Shown: one piece after another, positions 1-7,148 of the stretch | Layout of the letters: each line of letters begins with the position of its first letter | Position numbering within the stretch: position 1 is the first letter of the stretch | NCBI GenBank assembly: GCA_003218735.1 | Contig: QHOJ01000011.1 | Location: 1-10,777 of the forward strand | Reading direction: 5' to 3' | DNA: 10,777 bases | Source of the DNA: Verrucomicrobiota bacterium | GTDB taxonomy: Bacteria > Verrucomicrobiota > Verrucomicrobiia > Chthoniobacterales > UBA10450 | Program-made: the position numbers and the translations under genes | The notes under the pieces: model-generated | The model's database searches: none | Seen by the model: the letters and a program-made list of their open reading frames with translations, nothing else | What the model was told of the DNA's origin: nothing

Positions 1-330
1 TGGACGCGGCACGAGAGTTTCCACTTCGTGAGTGTCGAACCAGACGAAGTGACACGATCGACATACATCGACGTTTACGGCCGTGTTTTCGGAGAGCGCT
101 ACGTCGATCATCGGGCGCCGGCAGGATGGGCAACGAGGTCCGATCTTTCCTTCACCACTGATTGCGTGAAGCCAAAGCGGGTTGATCGACTCGGGCGTAA
201 ATGTCCGGCGCAATAACTCCAGACCGATAGCGCGTCCGCCGCACTGATCGCATGCCCAGAAAACGCCATGAGACATGCGTGCTTCCTTCAGCGGCAGATT
301 GCAACGCGGACATAAAAGTTCAGATCCCAT
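1..330 (-). CDS. Double zinc-ribbon protein, N-terminal part (possible rhomboid-protease N-terminus)
   Basis: This partial reading frame starts at the ATG complementary to 328-330 and stays open to the window edge, giving 110 residues with no stop. A good Shine-Dalgarno (GAGGA, minus strand) lies just upstream of the ATG. Two CxxC...CxxC zinc ribbons are visible: C7/C10 with C27/C30 (CPRC, CDQC) and C67/C70 with C90/C93 (CPSC, CRSC). The second is followed by a WFD motif of the kind seen in zf-TFIIB-type ribbons, so each half should bind one zinc ion. Such paired ribbons occur as standalone small proteins and as the cytoplasmic N-terminus of some bacterial rhomboid intramembrane proteases; the latter is a guess because the remainder lies outside the window. 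It is transcribed divergently from the cyclase at 448, with a 117-bp gap. Confident as a gene and as zinc ribbons; function unknown. Confidence 0.75.
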   Translation of the reverse strand, partial: MGSELLCPRCNLPLKEARMSHGVFWACDQCGGRAIGLELLRRTFTPESINPLWLHAISGEGKIGPRCPSCRRPMIDVALSENTAVNVDVCRSCHFVWFDTHEVETLVPRP

Positions 331-411
331 ATTTCCTCGTCATCTCATGCAAGCGGGTCCAAGCACTTGAGTAACTGCGCGCCTCTAAAATTCCAAGCCT
401 TGCTGAATGGC

Positions 412-441
412 TGTGCACAACAGTCCACTATTAGGTATAAT
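412..441 (+). promoter_or_regulatory. Candidate promoter of the CHASE2 cyclase, close to the start codon
   Basis: A perfect TATAAT hexamer occupies 436-441, only 6 bases before the ATG at 448. With an 18-base spacer the -35 position would be TGTGCA at 412-417, a weak match that lies within the 8-bp palindrome TGTGCACA (412-419). Transcription would start at about 447-449, essentially at the ATG, implying a leaderless or nearly leaderless mRNA. No clear Shine-Dalgarno precedes the ATG, which agrees with this. The box match is seen directly; promoter activity is inferred. Confidence 0.4.
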
Positions 442-447
442 AACCCG

Positions 448-2559
448 ATGCATTGGCTTACCCGCTATCGGCTGTTGATCCTGGGGGCGATCTGCGCTTT
501 TTGGACTGGGCTGATTTTGCTTGGCCATTTCTTCTCGGCCGCGCCGTTTGTCTCGGTGCCGTGGCGGGGTGAACAAAGCTTTGAGGATCTGCTCCGGCGG
601 GAGGGCCGAAAAACTGCGCCGCCCAATGATTTCGTTTTTCTCGGGATTGATCAAAGCACCTTGGAGTTGCCGCCGATGACGGCGGAAGAAATCGCGAACA
701 ACCGAGCGTTTCAGTTGATGACCGAGCGGCCGTTCCCGTGGTCGCGCGAAGTTTGGGCGTTGTTGCTCGACCGTTTGTTCGGGGCGGGGGCGCGCCTGGT
801 CATCTTCGACCTGATGTTTAATCCGCCCAACGATGGTGATCCGGCATTTCATACTGCGCTCGATCGTTACAAGGACAAAGTAGTGCTCGGTGCCAATGTC
901 GATATGCAAAACGCCACCAAACCCCAGGTCGTTACGCCAAACGCGATACTGATTCCGCCGCCGCAGATAGAAGATGATCGCGTTGGCTTCGTGAATTTCT
1001 GGCCCGATCCGATCGATGAAAAAATCCGCGCCGTGGCTTATCGGGTGACCGATTGGGAACTCAGCGGTTTACCGCCGCACCCAGGCGAGGAAATCTTCGA
1101 ATCTCTTTCTGCGCGCGGTCTAAGTAAAATCGGCCGCGGAGATGATGTACCGCATGACTTTGGCGGCCACATGATTCGCTTCACGGACCCGGATGCGTGG
1201 GCACCTCGCCCGCTCTACGAGGTTTTTGATCCCAAATTTTGGCATGCCAATTATGCGGACGGCACGTTTTTTAAGAACAAAATCGTGATTGTAGGAGCGT
1301 CTGCGCAAGTAGAGCACGACGTTGTCGATACGCCGATGAGTCCAACGACATGGGGCCCTACGCTTCATCTACAGGCAATGGCGGCCGCGCTTGGTCACGA
1401 ATTTTTGCAGCCTACACCAGCGAAGGCCGGCCTTGCCCTTGTGGGCGCAGCGGGTCTGATCGCGTGGTCCCTCATTGCCTTTCTGCGACGCCCGTTACTT
1501 TGCCTTGGCGCGCTCGTTGCAATTACCGTCGCGTATCTTGGCGCGGCGCGATTCCTTTACGATAAGACGGGGCTGCTGCTGCTTACGGTGCCGGTCCTCG
1601 CCGCTCTGATATTAAGCGGATTATTGTCGCTCGGCTTTGAATACGCTTTGGAACGTATTGAAAAGGTGCGGACGCGCCGGACGCTCGAACGATATGTCTC
1701 AAAAAATTTAGTAAAGGAAATTCTCGAAAATCCGGACAGCTACTACAGCACGCTTCGCGGTGTGCGTGTGCCGGTCACGATCCTGTTCTCGGATTTAATC
1801 GGTTTTACCACGTTGTCCGAAAAAGCCGATCCTGAAGCATTGGTCGCACAATTGAACGAATATCTCACCCGCATGACCTCAGTGGTCTTCAGCAACGGCG
1901 GCACCCTCGACAAATTTATCGGTGACGCAATCATGGCCGTGTGGGGAAACGTGCGCAGCTTTGGCGTGGCGCAGGATGCCAAAAATTGCGTGCGCGCGGC
2001 GATGGCGATGCGGTGGGAGTTACGCCAACTCAATGAAAAATGGCGCGAGGAAGGGCGAATGGGACTGGGCATGGGCATCGGCATCAATCAAGGCGAAGTG
2101 ATCGTTGGCAATATTGGCTCACAGGAGCGCATGGATCCAACTGTCATTGGCGATTCCGTCAACCTGGCGTCGCGACTCGAAGGTCTCACGCGAATTTACG
2201 GCGTCGATATTTTGGTCGGCGTGACGGCGGCCGAGTTGGTTCGCGACGAGTTTCATCTGCGCTCGATTGCGCGGGTGCAGGTAAAGGGCAAAACCAAGCC
2301 GGTGGATGTCTTCACTCCGATCGGCGCGCGAAATGAAGATGTCGATTCACAACTTCTAAAGTGGCTCGAGTCATACGAGGAGGGACTGGAGAAGTTCCGG
2401 GCACGTGATTTTACGCAGGCAAAAATCTTGTTCTCGCGGTTCCTCGAGTTCTATCCGGACGATCTCCTGGCGCAAACGTACCTGGCGCGCGCTCTCGAAT
2501 ATGAACAACAACCGCCGGACGAAGCTTGGGACGCGGTCGAGGTGTTCAAGAAGAAGTAG
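448..2559 (+). CDS. Membrane CHASE2-domain class III adenylate/guanylate cyclase
   Basis: A sensor cyclase of 703 residues that should make a cyclic nucleotide (probably cAMP) from the triphosphate in response to an extracytoplasmic signal. One membrane helix (about 9-30) leads into a CHASE2-type sensor region (about 40-320). Three further helices follow (about 325-395), then a short linker and the catalytic domain (about 438-625). All key class III residues are visible: metal aspartates D449 (FSDLIGFT) and D493 (FIGDAIMAVWG), base-selecting K489 and T565, and transition-state N572 and R576 in VNLASR; VKGK at 612-615 is also typical. The K/T pair favours ATP. A TPR-like helical tail (about 635-695) follows. 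The frame stays open upstream to a TTG at 367, but the ATG at 448 is preferred because the hydrophobic helix begins at once. The family call is strong; the signal sensed is unknown. Confidence 0.9.
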   Translation: MHWLTRYRLLILGAICAFWTGLILLGHFFSAAPFVSVPWRGEQSFEDLLRREGRKTAPPNDFVFLGIDQSTLELPPMTAEEIANNRAFQLMTERPFPWSREVWALLLDRLFGAGARLVIFDLMFNPPNDGDPAFHTALDRYKDKVVLGANVDMQNATKPQVVTPNAILIPPPQIEDDRVGFVNFWPDPIDEKIRAVAYRVTDWELSGLPPHPGEEIFESLSARGLSKIGRGDDVPHDFGGHMIRFTDPDAWAPRPLYEVFDPKFWHANYADGTFFKNKIVIVGASAQVEHDVVDTPMSPTTWGPTLHLQAMAAALGHEFLQPTPAKAGLALVGAAGLIAWSLIAFLRRPLLCLGALVAITVAYLGAARFLYDKTGLLLLTVPVLAALILSGLLSLGFEYALERIEKVRTRRTLERYVSKNLVKEILENPDSYYSTLRGVRVPVTILFSDLIGFTTLSEKADPEALVAQLNEYLTRMTSVVFSNGGTLDKFIGDAIMAVWGNVRSFGVAQDAKNCVRAAMAMRWELRQLNEKWREEGRMGLGMGIGINQGEVIVGNIGSQERMDPTVIGDSVNLASRLEGLTRIYGVDILVGVTAAELVRDEFHLRSIARVQVKGKTKPVDVFTPIGARNEDVDSQLLKWLESYEEGLEKFRARDFTQAKILFSRFLEFYPDDLLAQTYLARALEYEQQPPDEAWDAVEVFKKK

Positions 2560-2640
2560 CCCGCGAATCATCCGAATTACGCAGATGACAAGGAACGGCA
2601 GCCTCTGCCCGCCGGGCGCGTTATTCGTGTGATTCGCGGG
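2560..2640. repeat. 81-bp imperfect palindromic element after the cyclase stop
   Basis: The arms 2560-2582 and 2618-2640 are inverted copies matching at 20 of 23 positions, with the outer 11 bases (CCCGCGAATCA / TGATTCGCGGG) perfect. The 35-base centre contains competing small stems: GGCAG-CCT-CTGCC at 2597-2609, and GCCC/GGGC at 2607-2617. The left arm begins at the very next base after the cyclase TAG. It could act as a transcription end or RNA-stability hairpin, although no T-run follows. It could instead be a small non-autonomous REP- or MITE-like repeat. The inverted repeat is seen directly; its role is inferred. Confidence 0.6.
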
Positions 2641-2684
2641 TCAAATGTCTAGCGCGGATCAAACTCCCGGCGTAGAGAATTCGC

Positions 2685-4076
2685 GTGAAGGAAGCGCCGC
2701 GAAGTTTTCATTTCCTCGGTATTTGCGGAACGGCCATGGGTTCGGTAGCGGCGGCGCTGGGCGAGCGCGGCTTCAGAGTTACTGGCTCGGATGAAAATGT
2801 TTATCCGCCGATGTCGATCTTTCTCGAAAAGAAAGGCATCGCGCTCACGGAAGGTTATCGCGCTGAAAATATCCCAGGCAATGTCGATGTTGTGGTGATC
2901 GGCAACGCGATCAAGCGCGGCAATCCCGAGGTGGAGGCCGTGCTCAATCGCAAGTTATTTTATCTTTCGTTGCCGGAAGTCTTGAAAAATTATTTTCTGT
3001 GTGGCTGTCATAATCTTGTCGTCACTGGCACACACGGCAAAACAACCACGACCGCGCTGCTGGCCTGGATCATGGAAAAGGCGGGACGCAAACCCGGTTA
3101 TGTCATTGGCGGACTTCCGAAAAATCTCGGACAAGGTGCACGGCTGAATGATTCGAAATTTTTTGTCGTCGAAGGCGACGAGTACGACACCGCTTTCTTC
3201 GATAAGCGCTCGAAGTTCATTCATTACCTGCCGGAATTGGTGATCGTAAACAACATCGAGTTTGATCATGCGGACATCTTCAACAATCTCGACGAAATCA
3301 AGCTCAGCTTTCGGCGGTTGCTTAACATCGTTCCTCAAAACGGCATGGTCGTGCTGAATGGTGACGACGCTAATTGCGTGCAGGTGGCGAAAGATTGTCT
3401 CGCGCAAATGATTGAGGTCGGCTTTTCGAAGAATTGCGCACAGCGAATTCGCGGCGTGGCCTACTCGTCGCGTGGCGCAAGGTTCAAACTTGGCGAGGAA
3501 ACTTTTGAAGTTCCGCTCATCGGCGAATTCAATGTGCGCAACGCAGCGATGGCGGCGACAGCCGCGCGATTTTATGAGGTTCCAAAAACAAAAATCGACA
3601 ACGCATTAAAAAGTTTTTCCGGCATTGCACGGCGGCAGGAACTCCGTGGCGAGGCGCGTGGAGTGAAAGTGATCGACGATTTCGGCCATCATCCGACGGC
3701 AATCGCATATACGCTGCAGGCGCTTCGTCATCGTTATCGTGGCCACCGTATTTGGGCCATCTTTGAGCCCCGCACCAACACGACGCGGCGTGCTGTTTTT
3801 CAACAGCAGCTTCCCGACGCGTTGAAAACGGCGGATGGCGTTTTTATTTCGCAGGTCGCCAAACTGGAGCAAATCCCGGAAGAAGAGAGGTTAAATCCCG
3901 AGGCGGTTGTAACTGCGATCGCCAAAGCTGGCCGCCCCGCGTTTTATGAAGAGAATGCTGATGCAATTGTCGATCGAATTGTGCCGATGCTCCGACCTAA
4001 CGACATCGTCGCCGTGTTTAGCAATGGCGGTTTCGACAACATTCACGAGAAGTTGCTGAAGAGGTTACAAGGTTAA
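2685..4076 (+). CDS. mpl: UDP-N-acetylmuramate:L-alanyl-gamma-D-glutamyl-meso-diaminopimelate ligase
   Basis: Mpl recycles cell-wall peptides by joining salvaged L-Ala-gamma-D-Glu-meso-DAP to UDP-MurNAc with ATP hydrolysis in the cytoplasm, bypassing the stepwise MurC/D/E additions. The 463-residue length is close to that of E. coli Mpl. The N-terminal nucleotide-binding loop is GICGTAMGS (12-20). The ATP loop GTHGKTTTT is at 115-123, the Mur-ligase central motif VEGDEYDTAFFD at 162-173, FDHADIF at 193-199, DDFGHHPTA at 331-339 and FEPRTNTTRR at 360-369. The DEYDTAFFD form and the FEPRTNTTRR block favour Mpl over MurC. The start is the GTG at 2685: an in-frame TAG at 2673-2675 excludes anything longer, and the next ATG would remove the glycine-rich loop. 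A Shine-Dalgarno is weak at best. Its stop codon lies inside the inverted repeat at 4064-4130. Confidence 0.94.
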   Translation: MKEAPRSFHFLGICGTAMGSVAAALGERGFRVTGSDENVYPPMSIFLEKKGIALTEGYRAENIPGNVDVVVIGNAIKRGNPEVEAVLNRKLFYLSLPEVLKNYFLCGCHNLVVTGTHGKTTTTALLAWIMEKAGRKPGYVIGGLPKNLGQGARLNDSKFFVVEGDEYDTAFFDKRSKFIHYLPELVIVNNIEFDHADIFNNLDEIKLSFRRLLNIVPQNGMVVLNGDDANCVQVAKDCLAQMIEVGFSKNCAQRIRGVAYSSRGARFKLGEETFEVPLIGEFNVRNAAMAATAARFYEVPKTKIDNALKSFSGIARRQELRGEARGVKVIDDFGHHPTAIAYTLQALRHRYRGHRIWAIFEPRTNTTRRAVFQQQLPDALKTADGVFISQVAKLEQIPEEERLNPEAVVTAIAKAGRPAFYEENADAIVDRIVPMLRPNDIVAVFSNGGFDNIHEKLLKRLQG

Positions 4077-4130
4077 AAAAGTTACAAGATTACAAAGGGA
4101 CCCTTGTCCGGACCTGTTTAACCTTGTAAC
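4064..4130. repeat. 14-bp perfect inverted repeat with GTTACAAG-type repeats (possible bidirectional terminator)
   Basis: GTTACAAGGTTAAA at 4064-4077 is exactly inverted at 4117-4130, leaving a 39-base loop. Within the loop GTTACAAG recurs at 4081-4088, followed by the variant ATTACAAAG at 4089-4097, and a further TCTTGT copy follows the right arm. The left arm overlaps the mpl stop codon (4074-4076). The element lies between convergent genes (mpl and the SnoaL-like gene), and a run of five T at 4142-4146 lies about 11 bases beyond the right arm. A terminator for one or both genes is plausible; a dispersed repeat is an alternative. Confidence 0.5.
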
Positions 4131-4152
4131 TCTTGTCAAAATTTTTAACGAA

Positions 4153-4692
4153 TTACTGCGGCGGCGCAGCCGCCGAGGTGTGATCGTGCACGATGCGCCA
4201 CCCGTCGGCAGTTTTGCGAAAGATCAATGTGAAGCGACCATGCGGCCTATCTTGCGCGCGCTTTAATTTCCAGCGACCCAGCACAACCGCCGAATCGGAA
4301 TCGAGAGGCGTAATCTCCAGATCGGAAAAAGTGAGCAGGCCCATTTTCGCACGATCGGAATATTTCTTTAAGTAGCGCTCACGCACGTTTTCCCAACCCC
4401 GTCTTACCGCGTCTTCTGAAACAAAGACTGTCGATCCCGAACGCGCATATCCGTTCATGAAGCCGTCAATATCCCCGCGGTTCCAGGCGTCCTGCTGCGT
4501 ATGCAGCACGGCCCAAATTTCGGTGATTGCGCCGGCATTTTTTTGTTGTTCACCTGACGCCACCGCAGCGGTTGCACTGAGAACGTAAATCGCGAGAAAG
4601 CATGCAACTGGAATTTTCAAACTTGCTGAAATCTTTGTTGATTCAATTCGTTTGGAATCGGTATAAGCACTAGTGTTTTCATACATTCGCAT
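4153..4692 (-). CDS. SnoaL/DUF4440-like (NTF2-fold) protein with N-terminal export or anchor segment
   Basis: Taken from the ATG at 4692, this is a 179-residue protein. A hydrophobic stretch at about 27-47, ending in ATAAVASG, looks like a signal peptide or membrane anchor, so the rest should be periplasmic or surface exposed. The remaining part (about 55-172) matches the cone-shaped NTF2/SnoaL/DUF4440 style: an opening helix with DAWNRGDIDGFMNGYA, a middle RRGWENVRERYLKKY helix, and strands ending in GWRIVHDHTS. Family members are small ligand-binding or enzyme-like domains of varied function, so no reaction is assigned. The start is uncertain. A GTG at 4752 extends the frame but sits in TATAAG-like promoter sequence; another ATG lies at 4686; a TTG immediately before KIPVACFL would give a classical short signal peptide. 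It is convergent with mpl and divergent from gspD. Confidence 0.75.
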   Translation of the reverse strand: MRMYENTSAYTDSKRIESTKISASLKIPVACFLAIYVLSATAAVASGEQQKNAGAITEIWAVLHTQQDAWNRGDIDGFMNGYARSGSTVFVSEDAVRRGWENVRERYLKKYSDRAKMGLLTFSDLEITPLDSDSAVVLGRWKLKRAQDRPHGRFTLIFRKTADGWRIVHDHTSAAAPPQ

Positions 4693-4805
4693 TGCTGCGT
4701 TGTGAACTATGCCGCAACGGTTGCAAGATCGGCCATTTCTTATAGAATACACTCCGCTGCGTCCAGTTCGAGTAACCGGATTTTCGTCTGGGCCGACGAA
4801 GTAGT

Positions 4806-4834
4806 TTGACCTGCGATCCTGAATTTATTAGCAT
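4806..4834 (+). promoter_or_regulatory. Candidate sigma70-type promoter for the gspD cluster
   Basis: TTGACC at 4806-4811 (5 of 6 to consensus) is followed after 17 bases by TAGCAT at 4829-4834 (4 of 6). A start of transcription near 4841 would leave a leader of about 17 bases before the GTG at 4858. It lies in the gap between the divergent SnoaL-like gene and gspD. Activity is inferred from the box match only. Confidence 0.35.
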
Positions 4835-4857
4835 CGTCCCTCATCATAAATAACATC

Positions 4858-6684
4858 GTGTATCGATTTTTCTGCAACGCGGCGCTCATGCTTGCGGCAG
4901 TGACGACTTTTTCAGGTCAGGTCATGTCTGATCCCGCCGCGCCAGTTCCTCCTGCCGCAGGAAAGACTCCGGCGCCACTGGATCGGACTGCGCCTGCGGG
5001 CGCGAGCGATCCGGTGACGTTGCAATTTCCCAACAGCGATGTAGCCGACGTCTTGCGTTTTTATGAGCAGCTCACCGGCAAAAAGCTAGTGATGGACAAT
5101 TTTGTCCAGGGCAAGGTGAACATTTTTATCGCCAAGGCCGTATCGCGCGATGAGGCAATCAAAATCATCGAGATGAGCATGGCGTTAAACGGGATCTCTT
5201 TAATCCCGGCTGCGCCCGATATTATCGAGGTTGTCGGGGCGGGGCAAAATCCGCGAAAGGCAGTAGTACCGATTATTTCTGACCTGGCGGACATTCCGGC
5301 GGGCAATCCTGTGATCAGCTTCTTGTTCAAGCTTCAGTACGCGGATCCGCAGGAGCTTCAACAAGTGTTGATGGCATATTTTCAGGGAAGTTCAGGCTCG
5401 ATTAACATTCTGGCCTTGCCGAAATCGGCGAGCCTCTTGGTGACGCAGAATGCAGACGTCATTCGGCAGCTCGCCAGCGTGATTGGACAACTTGACGTAG
5501 CTCCGGCAGAGGTGGTGAGCGAGTTCATCAAGCTCGAGCGCGCCGACGCGACCAAAGTCGTCGACATGCTTAAAGACATTTTCGAGAAGGGCGGTCAACC
5601 ATCGACCCAGCCTGGCATCCGTTCTGTGCGGGTACCTCCAAATGTGCCGCAACCGATGCCGGTTGAAAATGAGACTGGCGCCCTGGCTGGCTTATCCGAA
5701 GAAGCAGTCGTAGTGGGCAAAATCAAACTTACCGCGGATGTCCGCACCAACCGCATTCATGTGGTGACGCGGCCGATCAACATGCCGTTCGTCCGGAGAT
5801 TGATTCATGAATTTGACGCTAATGTTGAGTTTGGAAAACCGGTCGCGCGCCCGTTGAGATATATTTCGGCCGGCGACGTTTTGCCGGTGCTGGTGCAAGC
5901 GTTGACCGAGCCAGGTGTGACCGCTCCGGGCGGAGCAGAAGGAGGGCCCAGTCCGTCTCCAACGCAGCCGCTCCGGTCGACCACGGCAACTGTCGCTAAT
6001 CCCTACACGGGCGGTGTCGCGAGCACTTCGAGCACCTCCACTGGAAGCAACCTGAACATTTCCGAAGAGCTTTCGACCCAACCCGTTGACACCACACCCA
6101 AAGCGGTCACAGTCGGCAACGCCAAACTCATTGCCGATCAGCGCGCGAACACCATTATTGTCCTCGGCAGTCGCGAGGTAGTGGTAAAGGTGGAAAAAAT
6201 CCTCGATGAAATGGACGTGAAAGCGCCGCAGGTTGCGCTTAGCACCGTCATTGGCGAGTTGTCACTGACCAACAACGAGGAGTTCGGCGTCGATTATTTC
6301 GCAAAATACAGAAACAAACTGGTCGGAATTTCACGAAACACCGGCGTGCCAATTCCGGTGCCTTCTGTTGCTGCGTCTGCCGCTCCGTCTGCTTCACCCA
6401 TCATTGGTAGCGGAATTGTCGATCCTGCTAACCTGATCAACTTCAGCCAAATCATCCAGAATGTAGCCACCGGCACGAACGTGTACGTCGCGGCGGGCAA
6501 TTACCTGGCTGCAATCGTGCACCTGCTGGAGCAGACCGGTCGCTTCAAAGTGGTATCGCGTCCGACGGTTTTTACCAGTAACAACAAGAAGGCGATCATC
6601 GCGTCAGGCACGGAAATTCCGGTTCCGGTAAGTACCCTGACGAATACGACAAAGTCGCGCTGCAACTCGAGGTGGTGCCGCTGA
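4858..6684 (+). CDS. gspD: Type II secretion secretin GspD, N-terminal part (gene interrupted by frameshift)
   Basis: GspD forms the outer-membrane channel of the type II secretion system. A signal peptide covers about 1-24. A proline-rich stretch leads into the N0 domain (about 51-125: VTLQFPNSDVADVLRFY, VNIFIA). N1 (about 150-213), N2 (about 218-320) and N3 (about 330-455) follow; they form the periplasmic ring stack, and an S/T/P/G-rich insert interrupts N3 at about 352-405. The secretin core begins near 456 (APQVALSTVIGELSL) and reaches SGTEIPVPVSTLTNTT at about 583-598. After that the frame gives ten residues unlike any secretin and stops. The true continuation is in the next frame (-1) from about 6642. 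The GTG start at 4858 is chosen for its signal peptide; no clear Shine-Dalgarno precedes it. Identity is sure; whether the break is biological or an assembly error is open. Confidence 0.9.
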   Translation: MYRFFCNAALMLAAVTTFSGQVMSDPAAPVPPAAGKTPAPLDRTAPAGASDPVTLQFPNSDVADVLRFYEQLTGKKLVMDNFVQGKVNIFIAKAVSRDEAIKIIEMSMALNGISLIPAAPDIIEVVGAGQNPRKAVVPIISDLADIPAGNPVISFLFKLQYADPQELQQVLMAYFQGSSGSINILALPKSASLLVTQNADVIRQLASVIGQLDVAPAEVVSEFIKLERADATKVVDMLKDIFEKGGQPSTQPGIRSVRVPPNVPQPMPVENETGALAGLSEEAVVVGKIKLTADVRTNRIHVVTRPINMPFVRRLIHEFDANVEFGKPVARPLRYISAGDVLPVLVQALTEPGVTAPGGAEGGPSPSPTQPLRSTTATVANPYTGGVASTSSTSTGSNLNISEELSTQPVDTTPKAVTVGNAKLIADQRANTIIVLGSREVVVKVEKILDEMDVKAPQVALSTVIGELSLTNNEEFGVDYFAKYRNKLVGISRNTGVPIPVPSVAASAAPSASPIIGSGIVDPANLINFSQIIQNVATGTNVYVAAGNYLAAIVHLLEQTGRFKVVSRPTVFTSNNKKAIIASGTEIPVPVSTLTNTTKSRCNSRWCR

Positions 6685-7148
6685 TCAACTCCGAAAAGGA
6701 AGTGTCGCTCGACATCTTGCAGAAGCTCGACAGCGTCTCCGGCTCGACTATTGTGAGCGGCAACCAAATCCCGAATATTGCTACCCGCTACATCCGCACG
6801 AATGTTTCTGCGGCAAACGGGTCGACAATTGTGCTTGGCGGCTTGATCACGGACAACAAGATGAAGAATAATACCGGCATTCCGATTCTCGATCGCATTC
6901 CATACCTCGGCGCTCTTTTCCGCAGTACTACGAACAACAAACAGCGGACCGAGTTGATCATTCTGATGCGTCCAGAGGTCACGCTAACAAAACTCGATCT
7001 TTATCGGCTACGCCAAAAATCGGAAGACAGAATGCACTTTGGACCTGAGCTCGATCAGGACGATTGCCCGGAGTGCCCGAAAACGGGCGGCGAAAAACAA
7101 TTAACTTTACCGCCGCCTGATCTGCCCGCGGCCAAAGATTTGCGATGA
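6672..7148 (+). CDS. gspD: GspD C-terminal secretin core, second frame of the interrupted gene
   Basis: This 158-residue reading continues the secretin begun at 4858, shifted by one base. Recognisable secretin sequence in this frame begins upstream of the GTG at 6672, with EYDKVALQLEVVPL from 6642, so the GTG is not a natural start. It carries the last beta-barrel strands and the family hallmark: STIVLGGLITD (51-61), GIPILDRIPYLGALFRS (68-84) and ELIILMRPEV (94-103). A hydrophilic tail with a CPEC motif follows. On its own it has no signal peptide and no periplasmic ring domains, so it cannot act as an independent secretin. The stop TGA at 7146-7148 overlaps the ATG of the next gene, showing the original operon design. 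If the frameshift is real, the gene is inactive unless ribosomes slip. Confidence 0.88.
   Translation: MVPLINSEKEVSLDILQKLDSVSGSTIVSGNQIPNIATRYIRTNVSAANGSTIVLGGLITDNKMKNNTGIPILDRIPYLGALFRSTTNNKQRTELIILMRPEVTLTKLDLYRLRQKSEDRMHFGPELDQDDCPECPKTGGEKQLTLPPPDLPAAKDLR

Noticed and set aside
28..216. 62-residue plus-strand frame at the left edge
   Set aside because: The minus strand here encodes two intact zinc ribbons, so this plus frame is the shadow.
385..909. 174-residue minus-strand open frame opposite the cyclase start
   Set aside because: It is antisense to well-supported CHASE2 coding sequence, Arg/Gln/Pro-rich and without recognisable motifs; typical shadow frame in GC-rich DNA.
4693..4752. 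Longer GTG start for the SnoaL-like protein
   Set aside because: The extra 20 residues include sequence resembling a -10 box (TATAAG on the minus strand) and do not look like a signal peptide; kept only as an alternative.
6630..6656. Programmed -1 ribosomal frameshift in gspD
   Set aside because: No clear X-XXY-YYZ heptamer; only a weak ACAAAG stretch. Family comparison from memory points instead to lost loop sequence between direct repeats.
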